This document shows positions 25,516 through 34,492 of a stretch of 64,000 nucleotides of DNA, piece after piece (the first letter of the stretch is position 1; every line of letters begins with the position of its first letter). This DNA is from an uncultured Paludibaculum sp. (GTDB lineage Bacteria > Acidobacteriota > Terriglobia > Bryobacterales > Bryobacteraceae). The DNA lies in assembly GCF_963665245.1 (NCBI RefSeq), contig NZ_OY762267.1, positions 1,612,001-1,676,000 on the forward strand, given 5' to 3'. Both the position numbers and the translations under genes were made by a program. Below the pieces are notes generated by a model. The model had not been told where the DNA came from and did no database searches. It saw only the letters and a program-made list of their open reading frames with translations.

Positions 25516-26405
25516 GCACGGCGGCGGACCTGCACATCCACAATCCGGTCGAGGACGTTCTGCGCAAAGACCGCATTCCCACTATATGGTGCCCGGGCTG
25601 CGGCATCGGCACTACGGTGAACAGCTTCGCGGCCGCGCTGCTGGGTCAGAACATCGACCTGCAAAAGACGGTGGTCGTCAGCGGCATCGGGTGCTCGGGC
25701 CGCGTGAGCGGCTATATGGCCCTGGATTCGTTCCACACGACGCATGGACGCGCAATCCCGTTCGCCACGGGTCTGAAGCTGGCGAATCCGGAGCTCACGG
25801 TGATCGTCTATTCCGGCGACGGCGATCTGACGTCCATCGGCGGCAATCACCTGATCCACGCGGCACGGCGCAACATGGATCTCATGGTGGTCTGCGTGAA
25901 TAACATGATCTACGCCATGACCGGCGGGCAGGCGGCGGCGACAACGCCGGGCAACTCGATTACGACCACGAGTCCGTTCGGCAGCTTCGAGCCGGAGATC
26001 TGTCTGCCGCAACTGGTGGACGCGGCCGGCGCGGTATTTGTGGCGCGGTGGACGGCTTTCCATGTGAAGCAATTGGAACGCACGATGGCCAAGGCTCTCA
26101 AGAAGAAGGGTTTCCGGTTCATCGAAGTGCTGACGCCGTGCCCGACGCTGTACCAGCGGCGGAACAACATGGGCGACGGGCTGGCGGCCATGGTCGACTA
26201 TAAGAACCGCAGCAAGATCAAGAACGGCGCTCCGACCTATGAAGTAGCACTGGTGCCGGGCGGCGAGATCATCGTGGGTGAGTTTGTCGATCGGGAACGC
26301 GAAGACTACCTCACGCGGATGAAACGGCAACTGGGCACGAACTACAGCGAGCTGCCGCCGCAACCCGAGGAAGAAGAACAGGAGGGGTGCTGCTCATCAT
26401 GCTGA
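25512..26405 (+). CDS. korB: 2-oxoacid:ferredoxin oxidoreductase, beta (TPP) subunit
   Basis: 297-aa thiamine-diphosphate-binding subunit. The core motifs are C27/C30 in WCPGCGIGT, GIGCSGR, HGRAIPFATGLKLANP, the Mg-TPP motif SGDGDLTSIGGNH with its downstream NNMIYAMTGGQ, and a further Cys in LTPCPT that could hold the internal [4Fe-4S] cluster. The last residues are acidic (EEEEQEG) and then CCSSC, an odd three-cysteine tail. That tail is encoded by the same bases that provide the Shine-Dalgarno sequence and the start of the next gene, so it may be an accident of overlap or a metal-binding end. Confidence 0.93.
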   Translation: MSTAADLHIHNPVEDVLRKDRIPTIWCPGCGIGTTVNSFAAALLGQNIDLQKTVVVSGIGCSGRVSGYMALDSFHTTHGRAIPFATGLKLANPELTVIVYSGDGDLTSIGGNHLIHAARRNMDLMVVCVNNMIYAMTGGQAAATTPGNSITTTSPFGSFEPEICLPQLVDAAGAVFVARWTAFHVKQLERTMAKALKKKGFRFIEVLTPCPTLYQRRNNMGDGLAAMVDYKNRSKIKNGAPTYEVALVPGGEIIVGEFVDREREDYLTRMKRQLGTNYSELPPQPEEEEQEGCCSSC

Positions 26406-26998
26406 AAGAGATCCGTATTGCAGGTTTTGGCGGACAGGGTGTCATCCTTTCCGCGCATATTCTGGGCCGGGCGGTGGCCATCCATGAATGCGGCTTCGCT
26501 ACGATGACGCAGAACTATGGACCGGAAGCGCGGGGCGGAGCGGCGAGTGCCGCCCTCGTCATCAGCGACCAGCCGGTTCTGTTTCCCTACGTCTCGAACC
26601 CGGAGATCCTGGTGGTGATGTCGCAGGAAGCGTTCACACGGTACACGCCGGATCTGAAGGAGGGCGGCGTCCTGATTGTGGAAGAGGACCTGGTGCGGCT
26701 GGAGAATGTTCCGCAGCACATCAAGGTCTACAGCATTCCGGCCACGCGCTTCGCCGAGGAACTCGGCAAGAAGATGGTGCTGAATGTGGTGATGGTCGGG
26801 TTCTTCTGCGCGATTACGGAGGCGGTGAGCTACGACTCGTGCCGCAAAGCCGTCATCGACAGCGTGCCGGAGAAGTTCCGGAAGCTGAATCTGGACGCGT
26901 TCGAGAACGGCTATGGGTTCGGCAAGAACCTGCTGGCGAAAGGCCCGAGCAAGGAAGAAGACACCGAGCCGTTGAGCGTACTGGAGTCGGCGAACTAG
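26399..26998 (+). CDS. korC: 2-oxoacid:ferredoxin oxidoreductase, gamma subunit
   Basis: 199-aa gamma subunit that completes the KorDABC enzyme. The N-terminus IAGFGGQGVILSAHILGRA and the later NYGPEARGGAASAALVIS are family signatures. The ATG is 11 nt after GGAGGGG and overlaps the korB stop by 7 nt; an earlier in-frame GTG directly follows that site and is less likely. The gene ends 3 nt before the stop of the convergent coiled-coil gene. Confidence 0.92.
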   Translation: MLKEIRIAGFGGQGVILSAHILGRAVAIHECGFATMTQNYGPEARGGAASAALVISDQPVLFPYVSNPEILVVMSQEAFTRYTPDLKEGGVLIVEEDLVRLENVPQHIKVYSIPATRFAEELGKKMVLNVVMVGFFCAITEAVSYDSCRKAVIDSVPEKFRKLNLDAFENGYGFGKNLLAKGPSKEEDTEPLSVLESAN

Positions 26999-27001
26999 GC
27001 C

Positions 27002-27835
27002 CTATTTCTGCCCCAACTTCTGCGTCAGCGACTGAGCCTGCGTGTTCAGGCTGAGGAGCTGGCGCAGTTCGTCTTCCGTGGACTGCACAGCCGTCTGGAT
27101 ACGCGAAATATCGGGGGCGGCCATGACGGGGCTATCGCGTTGGGTATCGAGACGGACGGCCAGCGCCCGCAACTGGTCTGTCAGATCACGATAACGGCGC
27201 TGCAGGCTGTTTACCACGGCCTCGCGGCGCCGGTTCACTTCGAGCAGGCTGTTGGCGGTATCGCCGGAGGTCCCAAACTTCTTCTGCAAAGCCGCCAGCT
27301 CTTCACGGGTACGGCGCAGGTTGGTTTCGAGCTGGGCGACGCGCTCGTTCTTCGTCTTCAGCTCGGCCTCCATCGCCTGGACGATGCGGCGGGTGGACTC
27401 GAAGTCATCGCGCACGCCGGCCTCGTTGGCCGCCAGTTTCTTGTTCTCCAGAGTGAGTGACTCACGAGCAGCCTCCAGGTCGCGCACGCGATTCTGGAGG
27501 TCGGTGATGGACGCTGCGGCCGTGGCGAGCTTGCTCTGGGCCTGGGCCAGGTCGCGGATCGCCTCCAGGCGGCGAGCTTCGCCATCGGATCTGCGAGCGG
27601 GTGTGGCGCTGGCAGCGGGCTCGATGCCGCGTTCGGTCAACTGGGCGCGCAGCGCTTCATTCTCCTTCGACAGTTTTTCGACACGGCCGGTGAGTTCCTG
27701 GCCGGCCTTCCTGGACGAGTCGAGTTCGGCCTGGATGGCAGCCACGGGTCGTTGCCGGGTGGCAAACAGCCAGGCGCACAGAGTCAGGGCGATCAACAGC
27801 AGGCCTAGCAGCACGGCTTGGACGCGGTTGTGCAT
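27002..27835 (-). CDS. Membrane-anchored coiled-coil protein
   Basis: 277 aa. One membrane helix (residues 8-25, VLLGLLLIALTLCAWLFA) is followed by a mostly periplasmic chain of Ala/Glu/Arg/Leu-rich heptads from about 30 to 210 and a short conserved-looking end. No catalytic motif was recognised. It is the last gene of a five-gene minus-strand operon, 9 nt after the VWFA-related gene, and could be a scaffold or tether for that exported protein. Family unknown to me. Confidence 0.7.
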   Translation of the reverse strand: MHNRVQAVLLGLLLIALTLCAWLFATRQRPVAAIQAELDSSRKAGQELTGRVEKLSKENEALRAQLTERGIEPAASATPARRSDGEARRLEAIRDLAQAQSKLATAAASITDLQNRVRDLEAARESLTLENKKLAANEAGVRDDFESTRRIVQAMEAELKTKNERVAQLETNLRRTREELAALQKKFGTSGDTANSLLEVNRRREAVVNSLQRRYRDLTDQLRALAVRLDTQRDSPVMAAPDISRIQTAVQSTEDELRQLLSLNTQAQSLTQKLGQK

Positions 27836-27844
27836 GACGGGATC

Positions 27845-28777
27845 TTACTCCTTTCCTCCGGCGCGCATCGAGAAGCGAGTCCGGTATTGCAGGTCGGCGC
27901 CGTCGGCGGAGAGATGCATGGTGAAGTTTCGCGGCGTACCTTGCGGAATTTCGACATCGACGGCCCACATGGACCGGATCTTTTCAAATGCCTGAGTGAT
28001 TGTAATCGCAATGTCGGCCTGAGTGCGGCAGAACATCGCCTGGCCTCCGGTGGCCTCGGCCATCTGCTGCAGTCCTGTCTGGTAGGCGTCGTTGAGGCGG
28101 TCGCGCAGAAAGGCCAGGTGGGTGATGAAGACGGGGGCATCGGTTCCGGCGAGAGTGGCTGTGAGTTTGGCGGTCTTTTCGCGGATCAGAGCCTCAGGGA
28201 AACGGCGGCTGAGGTCGCGGGAGTCGCTCATATTGATAACCGGGTTGGTGTAGTCTTCGCGGTAGTTGTAGATGTTGGAATCGGAGACGTAAAGGATGGC
28301 AGTGCGCACCGGAGCTTTGTGGATCAGCCGCGTGGCGAGGTACTCCACCGGCTCGATGGTCTCGAGCAGGCCGGCGCGGCCGGTGACGGGCGACTGCTGG
28401 ATGGAGGAGGTCACAGACTCGCGATCGACGGTGGGATCGACGAGAACCCGAAGGCCGTCCTGAGCGCGCAGAACCCCCAGCCACACGGCGGCCGGCAGTT
28501 TCGCGATCTCGGCGGCCATGGCGGCGCGAGCGGCATCAATGAGGGTGAGATCGCCAGTAACATCGAGCACGACGAGGAGGATGAGGCCATCCTGAGGGCT
28601 TTTGATGCGGACAATGCGAACGTCTTTCGCCTCCGCCTTGGCGACAAGGCCCTTCAGCTCCGCCGCAGCGGTCCAGGCGGTCACGCGGCGAATGTGGACC
28701 GGGGCGGCGGCCGTGGCGGCTGCGCGCAGGGTAGAGGGAATTGCGGCCAGCAGCGGTATGAGTTGGCGGCGTGTCAT
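27845..28777 (-). CDS. VWFA-related secreted protein
   Basis: 310 aa with an export signal (residues 1-22). It is similar to the VWFA-related domain proteins that are very frequent in Acidobacteria. The strand carrying the metal site reads LLVVLDVTGD (D72-D76). A classical site is DxSxS, so this one is degenerate and may not bind Mg2+. Later blocks AILYVSDSNIYNY, ADIAITITQAFEKIR and FTMHLSADGADLQYRTRF fit the family. It begins 2 nt after the stop of the plug-less receptor gene, so the two are translationally linked and probably act together in the envelope. Confidence 0.82.
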   Translation of the reverse strand: MTRRQLIPLLAAIPSTLRAAATAAAPVHIRRVTAWTAAAELKGLVAKAEAKDVRIVRIKSPQDGLILLVVLDVTGDLTLIDAARAAMAAEIAKLPAAVWLGVLRAQDGLRVLVDPTVDRESVTSSIQQSPVTGRAGLLETIEPVEYLATRLIHKAPVRTAILYVSDSNIYNYREDYTNPVINMSDSRDLSRRFPEALIREKTAKLTATLAGTDAPVFITHLAFLRDRLNDAYQTGLQQMAEATGGQAMFCRTQADIAITITQAFEKIRSMWAVDVEIPQGTPRNFTMHLSADGADLQYRTRFSMRAGGKE

Positions 28778-28779
28778 GC

Positions 28780-31602
28780 TCAGAAGCTGAACCTGAGGCC
28801 GAGCTGAATGACGCGGCCGCCTCGCGAGCCGATAATTTTGCCGGCGTTCACATTGGGGGAGCTTTCGGTACCGATGACCACGTCGGGGTCGTTCCAGTTG
28901 GCATTGTTGATGAAGTTGAAGCCAGACGCGGTGAACTCCATGCTGCGCTCCTGATCGATGGTGAAGCGCTTGGAGACCGATAGGTCGTGGTTCTGGCTCA
29001 TGGGGTTGCGAAGCGTCGGGTGGGTGCGCGGTCCGCTGCCCATCTCAAAGTCGTCAGGATGGCTGAAGGCCGCCGGGTTGAACCACATGTCGGGCCCCTG
29101 CTTGGCGGGAAGCGGGTCCACGCCAGGCACCACGTTAACACGAACGGTCTGCAGAACCCCACCGGTGTTGTTGAATTGCGCGCGGAGAGACAGCGGGTCT
29201 CCGCTGGAGACGCTGGAAATGCCGCTGATGGACCAACCGTCGGTGAGGTAACGCCGCCAATCGGGGAACACGAGATAGGGCTTGTTGTTGCCGATAGGCA
29301 GCTCGTACATGTAGGTGAGGGAAAGGCGCTGCGGATTGTTGCCGGCGGTAAGGCCCCATTCGTTGTGACGATTGAAGAAATCCTGCTTGCCGTACGGACC
29401 GGAGTAGTCGTCGTACTGCCGCGAGTACTCGTATGTGGCGGAGAGCGAAAGGCCCTGCGCGGTCCGCTTCTCGACGCGGATGGAAGCGGCTTCGCGACGA
29501 TAGCGGCCGTCTGGCCACTGGCTGAAGACATCGGTAGCGACGAACTGCGGGTAGGGCCGGAGCGAGCGATTGAAGGCCTGATCGTTGAGCCGGTCGCGAT
29601 AGGACATGATTTCGGGTCGGAGAGCATCCGGGTTCACGCCGGAGTTCCCCAGGAAGAGGTCCTTGCCCCAGGAGATGCCAAGCGAGCCGGTAAGAACAAA
29701 ACCGCCGGTGATCTCGCGCTCGTAGGACGCGCCCACTGACTGGTAGCGCGGCAGGTGTCCGCCGGTTTCGAGGATTGTCGCGTTGGTGTCATCGGCGGCC
29801 GTGGGCGTGAGGTCCGGGATGGGTCGAGCGGCCGGAGGCACGCCCTGCTGGAGCGTGAAGGCGGGAACGAGCTGAGAGTTCGCCGAGTAGTAGTTGGGAT
29901 GGCCGGTGAAGCCGCGGGTGCCCCATTGGCCGTTGTAGATGGGGTATCCCTGATAGCTCATGGCGTATGAGAGGCGCAGCACGGACTTGCGATTGCCGCG
30001 TGGGTTCCAAGCCAGTGAGAAGTTGGGCTGAGGCTTCATCGTTATGGGCTGAAAGGCCTTGCCGTAGCCGCCCTGGCCAGCAAAGACAAGGGCGCCGAGC
30101 CGGTTGTTCGACGGATTGAGCACCGAGAGGTCGACGGTGGACTGGCGATTGTAGCGTTCCGTGCGGGGCGCGGCGGTGAGCATGTTCAGGCCGAAACTGA
30201 AGGTGAGCCCGGTCCGATATTCCCAAGTGTCCTGCACCGCGGCGACCAGGGTCCAGTTCCTGAAGTAGGAGGGCGACGGCACGTCGCTGTAGTCCGACGT
30301 ATCAACCCCGCCGAGGAGGAAGCTGGCAAACTCCTGCCCGGTGTTGACGATGCCGGGCAGGCTGGTGAGGGCGGAGGTGAAGTAGTAGGCGCCAGAGGGG
30401 AGACCAGGATTGTAGGTATTCACCTGATAGCGGGCGAACTGGCCCACCATGCGGAGGTTGTGTTTGCCCACGCGGAGCGAGTGGGCGTCGGTCAGGAAGA
30501 ATGTGTTGCGGGCATTGCGGGCTCGGGGGCTGCCGCGGCCCATAGCCAGGTAACCGCCGAGGTCGATGCGGGGAAACGCCCGGCCAGGGACACCAGTGAG
30601 TCCCAGTTGGGAGGGCCAGTCCGAGTCGTCGCTGACGTTTTCGTTGACGTCGCTCTGGGTGTCAAACGTAAGGGTATTTACACTTTGCGGGGACGCGGTG
30701 TAGACGTACTCGACGGAGGCGCGGCGGTTGACGAAGTTGCGATCGGGCGCGGCGGAGTCGGCGGCGTTCGGAATGAACGTGGCGCTGCCGGCAAAGCCGT
30801 TGGTGAAGGCGTAACTGACAGCCAGGCGGTTCTTGGTGAGGAAGGAGTGGTCGACCTTGGCGATCATGCCGCTAGCGGTGTTGGTCTCGGGTGCGACGGC
30901 AAAATAGTTGTTGCGAAAGAAGGGGCCGGCATCGGTGTTGGGCAGAGGATAGAAGTCGAGGATCTTGCGGGCGACAGAGTCCTGCCGGTTCACGGGGATG
31001 CGGTTATTGGGGTAAGGGTCCTTGATGTACTGGAGATTGTCGCGGGAGACGGCCTGCGAGGCGTCGTAGTTGGGATTGAGCCGTGTCGTGGAGGGGTCGT
31101 AGATTTCCAAGGGCTCGCCGGCGCTGTCGACGACCTGCGTATAGTCGCCCTGGCGTTCCGTGAGGATGGGCACGGTGCGAAGGGAACTGCGGCCGATGCG
31201 TTCGCGCACGCCTTCGTAGCTGAGCGAGAAGAACGTCCGGCGGCCACCGTTGTAGATTTTGGGCAGGATGACGGGTCCACTGACATTGAAGCCCCATTGA
31301 TTGCGACGCAGGAGGTTCTTGCCGCCGCCGCGCTGGGCGATCTCGTGGGGCACCGCGTCGAGGACGTCGTTGCGGAAGTTCTCAGAAAGCCGGCCGTGGA
31401 ACTGGGGGCGGCTGCTTCCGTTTTGAGATGCCTTTTTCGGGCTGTCTTCGCGCAGGCCGAGGTCGCGAGAGAGGACCTTGAACTCCTCGGCGGCTTTCTG
31501 CAGCTCGCTGGCGGGCTTCGCGGGCGGCGCGCTTTGGGCTGGCAGCAAAGCTGTAGACACAGCTAGGGCTACGAACCACGAACTGTTCCGTCTAAGTACC
31601 AA
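28780..31602 (-). CDS. Oar-like outer membrane barrel without plug or carboxypeptidase-regulatory domain
   Basis: 940 aa. A signal peptide (about residues 7-24) and a 45-residue charged segment lead straight into the barrel (RNQWGFNVSGPVILPKIYNG), which in the full Oar-like receptor at 8397 comes only after about 260 residues. The plug and regulatory domains are therefore absent. The barrel is otherwise complete and ends in GRVIQLGLRFSF with the terminal Phe needed for assembly. Without a plug it cannot work as an ordinary TonB-gated receptor. The frame runs to the stop without breaks, which argues against a decayed gene. The start is a TTG with a weak ribosome-binding site, so it could lie elsewhere. 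Confidence 0.85.
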   Translation of the reverse strand: MVLRRNSSWFVALAVSTALLPAQSAPPAKPASELQKAAEEFKVLSRDLGLREDSPKKASQNGSSRPQFHGRLSENFRNDVLDAVPHEIAQRGGGKNLLRRNQWGFNVSGPVILPKIYNGGRRTFFSLSYEGVRERIGRSSLRTVPILTERQGDYTQVVDSAGEPLEIYDPSTTRLNPNYDASQAVSRDNLQYIKDPYPNNRIPVNRQDSVARKILDFYPLPNTDAGPFFRNNYFAVAPETNTASGMIAKVDHSFLTKNRLAVSYAFTNGFAGSATFIPNAADSAAPDRNFVNRRASVEYVYTASPQSVNTLTFDTQSDVNENVSDDSDWPSQLGLTGVPGRAFPRIDLGGYLAMGRGSPRARNARNTFFLTDAHSLRVGKHNLRMVGQFARYQVNTYNPGLPSGAYYFTSALTSLPGIVNTGQEFASFLLGGVDTSDYSDVPSPSYFRNWTLVAAVQDTWEYRTGLTFSFGLNMLTAAPRTERYNRQSTVDLSVLNPSNNRLGALVFAGQGGYGKAFQPITMKPQPNFSLAWNPRGNRKSVLRLSYAMSYQGYPIYNGQWGTRGFTGHPNYYSANSQLVPAFTLQQGVPPAARPIPDLTPTAADDTNATILETGGHLPRYQSVGASYEREITGGFVLTGSLGISWGKDLFLGNSGVNPDALRPEIMSYRDRLNDQAFNRSLRPYPQFVATDVFSQWPDGRYRREAASIRVEKRTAQGLSLSATYEYSRQYDDYSGPYGKQDFFNRHNEWGLTAGNNPQRLSLTYMYELPIGNNKPYLVFPDWRRYLTDGWSISGISSVSSGDPLSLRAQFNNTGGVLQTVRVNVVPGVDPLPAKQGPDMWFNPAAFSHPDDFEMGSGPRTHPTLRNPMSQNHDLSVSKRFTIDQERSMEFTASGFNFINNANWNDPDVVIGTESSPNVNAGKIIGSRGGRVIQLGLRFSF

Positions 31603-31630
31603 ATACCAGTTTAGCGTGTGAGACGCCCGC

Positions 31631-32104
31631 TCACAGATTGACTCGTTTGAGCAGGCGACGCAGGCCCTCGCCGCCGATGCCCCCTTCGACGTCTGCTTTC
31701 AATCGCGAGTCGGCGTCCAGCAGGACATAATGCGGAAACGCCCTGGCCCCAAAGATAGCCGGGAGGTTTGTTGTCTCGCTCAGCACGATCTGGCCTTTGC
31801 GCGGCGAGTTCGCCAGATATTTGCGGACGGCGCGTTCCGATTCGTTCACGCTGACGGCGAGAACGGTGAGACGATCGCCGTATTCTTCGACCAAGGCGTC
31901 TACCGCAGGCTGGTCGCGGCGGCAGACTCCGCACCATGTGGCCCAGAACTGGATGAGCACCGGAGTGCCCTTCAGAGAGGCTCTGGTGAATTTCCGGCCG
32001 CCGATTGTGGCGCCCCGGAATTCGGGCACTTCTTCCACGGGGAATGCTCGCAGTCCCGCGCCCAATGGGCCGAGGAATGCAAAGAAAGCGCGGCGGTACA
32101 GCAT
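31631..32104 (-). CDS. TlpA-like thioredoxin-fold protein
   Basis: 157-aa exported thiol-disulfide oxidoreductase. A hydrophobic signal covers about residues 5-20, and the active site is FWATWCGVC with C58 and C61. The rest of the fold (LTVLAVSVNESE, cis-Pro loop ARAFPHYVLLD) fits the TlpA/ResA/AhpC-TSA group. It probably keeps cysteines of periplasmic partners reduced. It lies between the CreD-like gene (18-nt gap) and the plug-less receptor (28-nt gap) on the same strand. Confidence 0.88.
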   Translation of the reverse strand: MLYRRAFFAFLGPLGAGLRAFPVEEVPEFRGATIGGRKFTRASLKGTPVLIQFWATWCGVCRRDQPAVDALVEEYGDRLTVLAVSVNESERAVRKYLANSPRKGQIVLSETTNLPAIFGARAFPHYVLLDADSRLKADVEGGIGGEGLRRLLKRVNL

Positions 32105-32122
32105 GACTTCTTTACGTTACTA

Positions 32123-33319
32123 CTACACCGCAGGCTGTATTGGAGCTGGTGCGAAGCGTTCCGACCACTTCACGCGGCCGGTCCATTGCATGACCGCGAA
32201 CAGGGTGCAGATGGAGCCGATGGTGATGGCGAGGCCGGTGTAGCCAGGGAAGAAGAAGGCGTAGGAGAAGAGCACCAGATAGGCGAATTGGGCGAGTCCG
32301 GCCTCCACCAGGGCGAAGCGCAGGCCCACCACGATGCGGAGGTAGCTGACCACGAGAAGGACTGAGACGGCGGAACTGATGAAGAACGCCACGTGGATGG
32401 AGATGTGATCGACGAGATAGGCCAGCAGCAGGTGAAAGGCGAAGAAGGCGCAGGCCAGGAAGAAGTAGTTCATGGGATGCAGGTCGATGCGCTTCATGGT
32501 GGTGATGACCAGCATGAGGAAGAAGAAAAAGAAGAGGGAGACCGGGGCAAAGGTACTAATCTCACCGGCCAGGGGGCCGGGTTGGGCTTTGACAGGCATG
32601 GTCACCGCGATGGGCACGCCCGAGACGAGGCTCGAATAGTTCCATTGGAGATCCCAGCCGGCTGGGGCGTCGCGCTTGGCGGTGGGGGCGAGGGTGTTGT
32701 CGGGGAAGTCGATGTCGCGGAAGTCGGTGATCACCTTGCACTGAAAGTTGCGGATCTGCCCGGTGGCTTCACCAAAGCGGTATTGCCAGCTATCGAGGCC
32801 TTGGGAACGGTAGGAGACCTGGAGGTTCAGTGCTTGGCCGAGGTCGAGATTCAGGTACGCCAGCAAGGCGCCGTCGCGATTCTCGGTGGAGATGGGCTGG
32901 CCGTCCCGCAGGATGGTGAGGCCGTCGTAGACCGCCTGTTTGGCAGGCAAGGGGAAGGCGAGCCGGACCTGCACGGCGCGGCCGGTGTCGTTGGCCAGGG
33001 AGTAAACGCCTTCGAAGTTCACGCTGTAGGTGCTGAACCAGAGAAGCCCTTTCTGTCGCGGTCGCAGGGCCAGTTTCACGCGGAGATCACTGCGCATCAG
33101 CGGGAGGACGTGGGTCTCGACGACACCGGCGGCGTTCAAGGAGTCAACGGCGGCGACTGGCGGCCGTTGGGTGAGTTCCGAGCCCCAGACGGATTCAACG
33201 CGTCCGCGGAGGCTGGAACCGGAGGCGCTGGTGCGGCTGTAGATGGTGGCGGCGAGGATGGCCCAGGCGATGGAGGTGCAGACGAAGATGAAGCCGATGG
33301 CGGCGAGGCGTTTGAACAT
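32123..33319 (-). CDS. CreD-like inner membrane protein
   Basis: 398 aa. An N-terminal membrane helix (8-25) is followed by a periplasmic beta-rich domain (30-255) and five or six membrane helices (from SLFFFFFLMLVITTM onward). The layout and the C-terminal WTGRVKW end resemble CreD, an inner membrane protein tied to envelope stress and beta-lactam response, although the N-terminal domain is only weakly like it. No CreBC genes are nearby. It is first in the five-gene minus-strand operon and divergent from lpxD across 135 bp. Confidence 0.7.
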   Translation of the reverse strand: MFKRLAAIGFIFVCTSIAWAILAATIYSRTSASGSSLRGRVESVWGSELTQRPPVAAVDSLNAAGVVETHVLPLMRSDLRVKLALRPRQKGLLWFSTYSVNFEGVYSLANDTGRAVQVRLAFPLPAKQAVYDGLTILRDGQPISTENRDGALLAYLNLDLGQALNLQVSYRSQGLDSWQYRFGEATGQIRNFQCKVITDFRDIDFPDNTLAPTAKRDAPAGWDLQWNYSSLVSGVPIAVTMPVKAQPGPLAGEISTFAPVSLFFFFFLMLVITTMKRIDLHPMNYFFLACAFFAFHLLLAYLVDHISIHVAFFISSAVSVLLVVSYLRIVVGLRFALVEAGLAQFAYLVLFSYAFFFPGYTGLAITIGSICTLFAVMQWTGRVKWSERFAPAPIQPAV

Positions 33320-33454
33320 GGTGGGACCAGTATGCCGGCTCTTCGCCGCAATGTAAAGTACTTTTTATTTTAAAGTTATTGCTGGTACCAACGTATGAAT
33401 CGTAACGCATTGTGCAACGCTGGCGCGCTGCCCATTGCGCTACTCTGAGGCTGA

Positions 33455-34492
33455 ATGAAGCTACAGGAACTGGCGGAACAGTTAGGCTGCGACCTGCGTG
33501 GAGAAGGCAGTGTGGAGATCAGCGGCGTAGCCGGCATGGAGCATGCCGGTCCCTCGCAGATCACGTTTCTTGCGAACCCGAAGTATGCGCACAAGGTGAA
33601 GGACACGCGGGCCGGGGCGATTATCGCTGCGGCGTCGGTGCCGGAGTTACCCATTCCGGTCGTGGTGAGCGAGAACCCTTATCTGGATTTCGCACGGGCA
33701 CTGGCGCTGTTCTATCAGCCGCCGCGGCCCTCCCCGGGGATTCATCCAACCGCAGTGATCGCAGCGACGGCGCGTATCGGCGAGAATGCTTCGATCGGCG
33801 CCGGAGCTGTGATCGGCGACCACGTAAAGATTGGGCGAAACGCGGTGATCCATCCGCTCGTGGTCATCTATGAAGGCGCGGAGATCGGCGATGACTTTCT
33901 GGGCCATGCACATTGCGTCGTGCGGGAACACTGCAAGATAGGGAACCGGGTGATTCTGCAGAACGGCGTGATCATCGGCGGCGACGGTTTCGGGTTTGCG
34001 AAGCGTAAGGACGGCACGCACTCCAAGATCGTGCAGTCGGGCCCGGTGGTGATCGAAGACGATGTGGAGATCCAGACGCTGACATCGGTGGATCGGGCCA
34101 CAGTGGGCGAGACCCGGGTCCGGCGAGGCACGAAGATCGATTCGCTGGTGCAGATCGGGCATGCCTGCGAGGTGGGGGAAGACAATATCATCTGCTCGCA
34201 GACGGGTCTGGCGGGGTCGACGATTCTGAAGAACAACGTGCTGCTGGCCGGCCAAGTCGGGGTTTCGGGGCATCTGACGATCCACGACAACGCCATTGTC
34301 TACGCGCAGAGCGGGATTGGGCACGACGTTCCGGCGGGTAGCATCGTCTCGGGATCTCCGGCCTTTGACGCAGGCGACTGGAGGCGTGCCATCACGGCCT
34401 ATCCCAAACTGCCGGAACTGCTCAAGACAGTGAGACAATTGGAGAAACGCGTCAAGGAACTTGAAGCCCGACTAAGCGGAAAGCCGGAATGA
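33455..34492 (+). CDS. lpxD: UDP-3-O-acylglucosamine N-acyltransferase
   Basis: Adds the second hydroxyacyl chain to UDP-3-O-acyl-glucosamine, the third step of lipid A synthesis, so the cell has an LPS-type outer membrane. The 345-aa chain has an N-terminal uridine-binding domain (1-95), a left-handed beta-helix of hexapeptide repeats (100-300, e.g. IGENASIGAGAVIGD) and a C-terminal helix rich in Leu and Glu. The catalytic His is H236 in QIGHACEV, matching His239 of the E. coli enzyme. It is preceded by GAGG and overlaps the next gene by 4 nt. Confidence 0.96.
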   Translation: MKLQELAEQLGCDLRGEGSVEISGVAGMEHAGPSQITFLANPKYAHKVKDTRAGAIIAAASVPELPIPVVVSENPYLDFARALALFYQPPRPSPGIHPTAVIAATARIGENASIGAGAVIGDHVKIGRNAVIHPLVVIYEGAEIGDDFLGHAHCVVREHCKIGNRVILQNGVIIGGDGFGFAKRKDGTHSKIVQSGPVVIEDDVEIQTLTSVDRATVGETRVRRGTKIDSLVQIGHACEVGEDNIICSQTGLAGSTILKNNVLLAGQVGVSGHLTIHDNAIVYAQSGIGHDVPAGSIVSGSPAFDAGDWRRAITAYPKLPELLKTVRQLEKRVKELEARLSGKPE

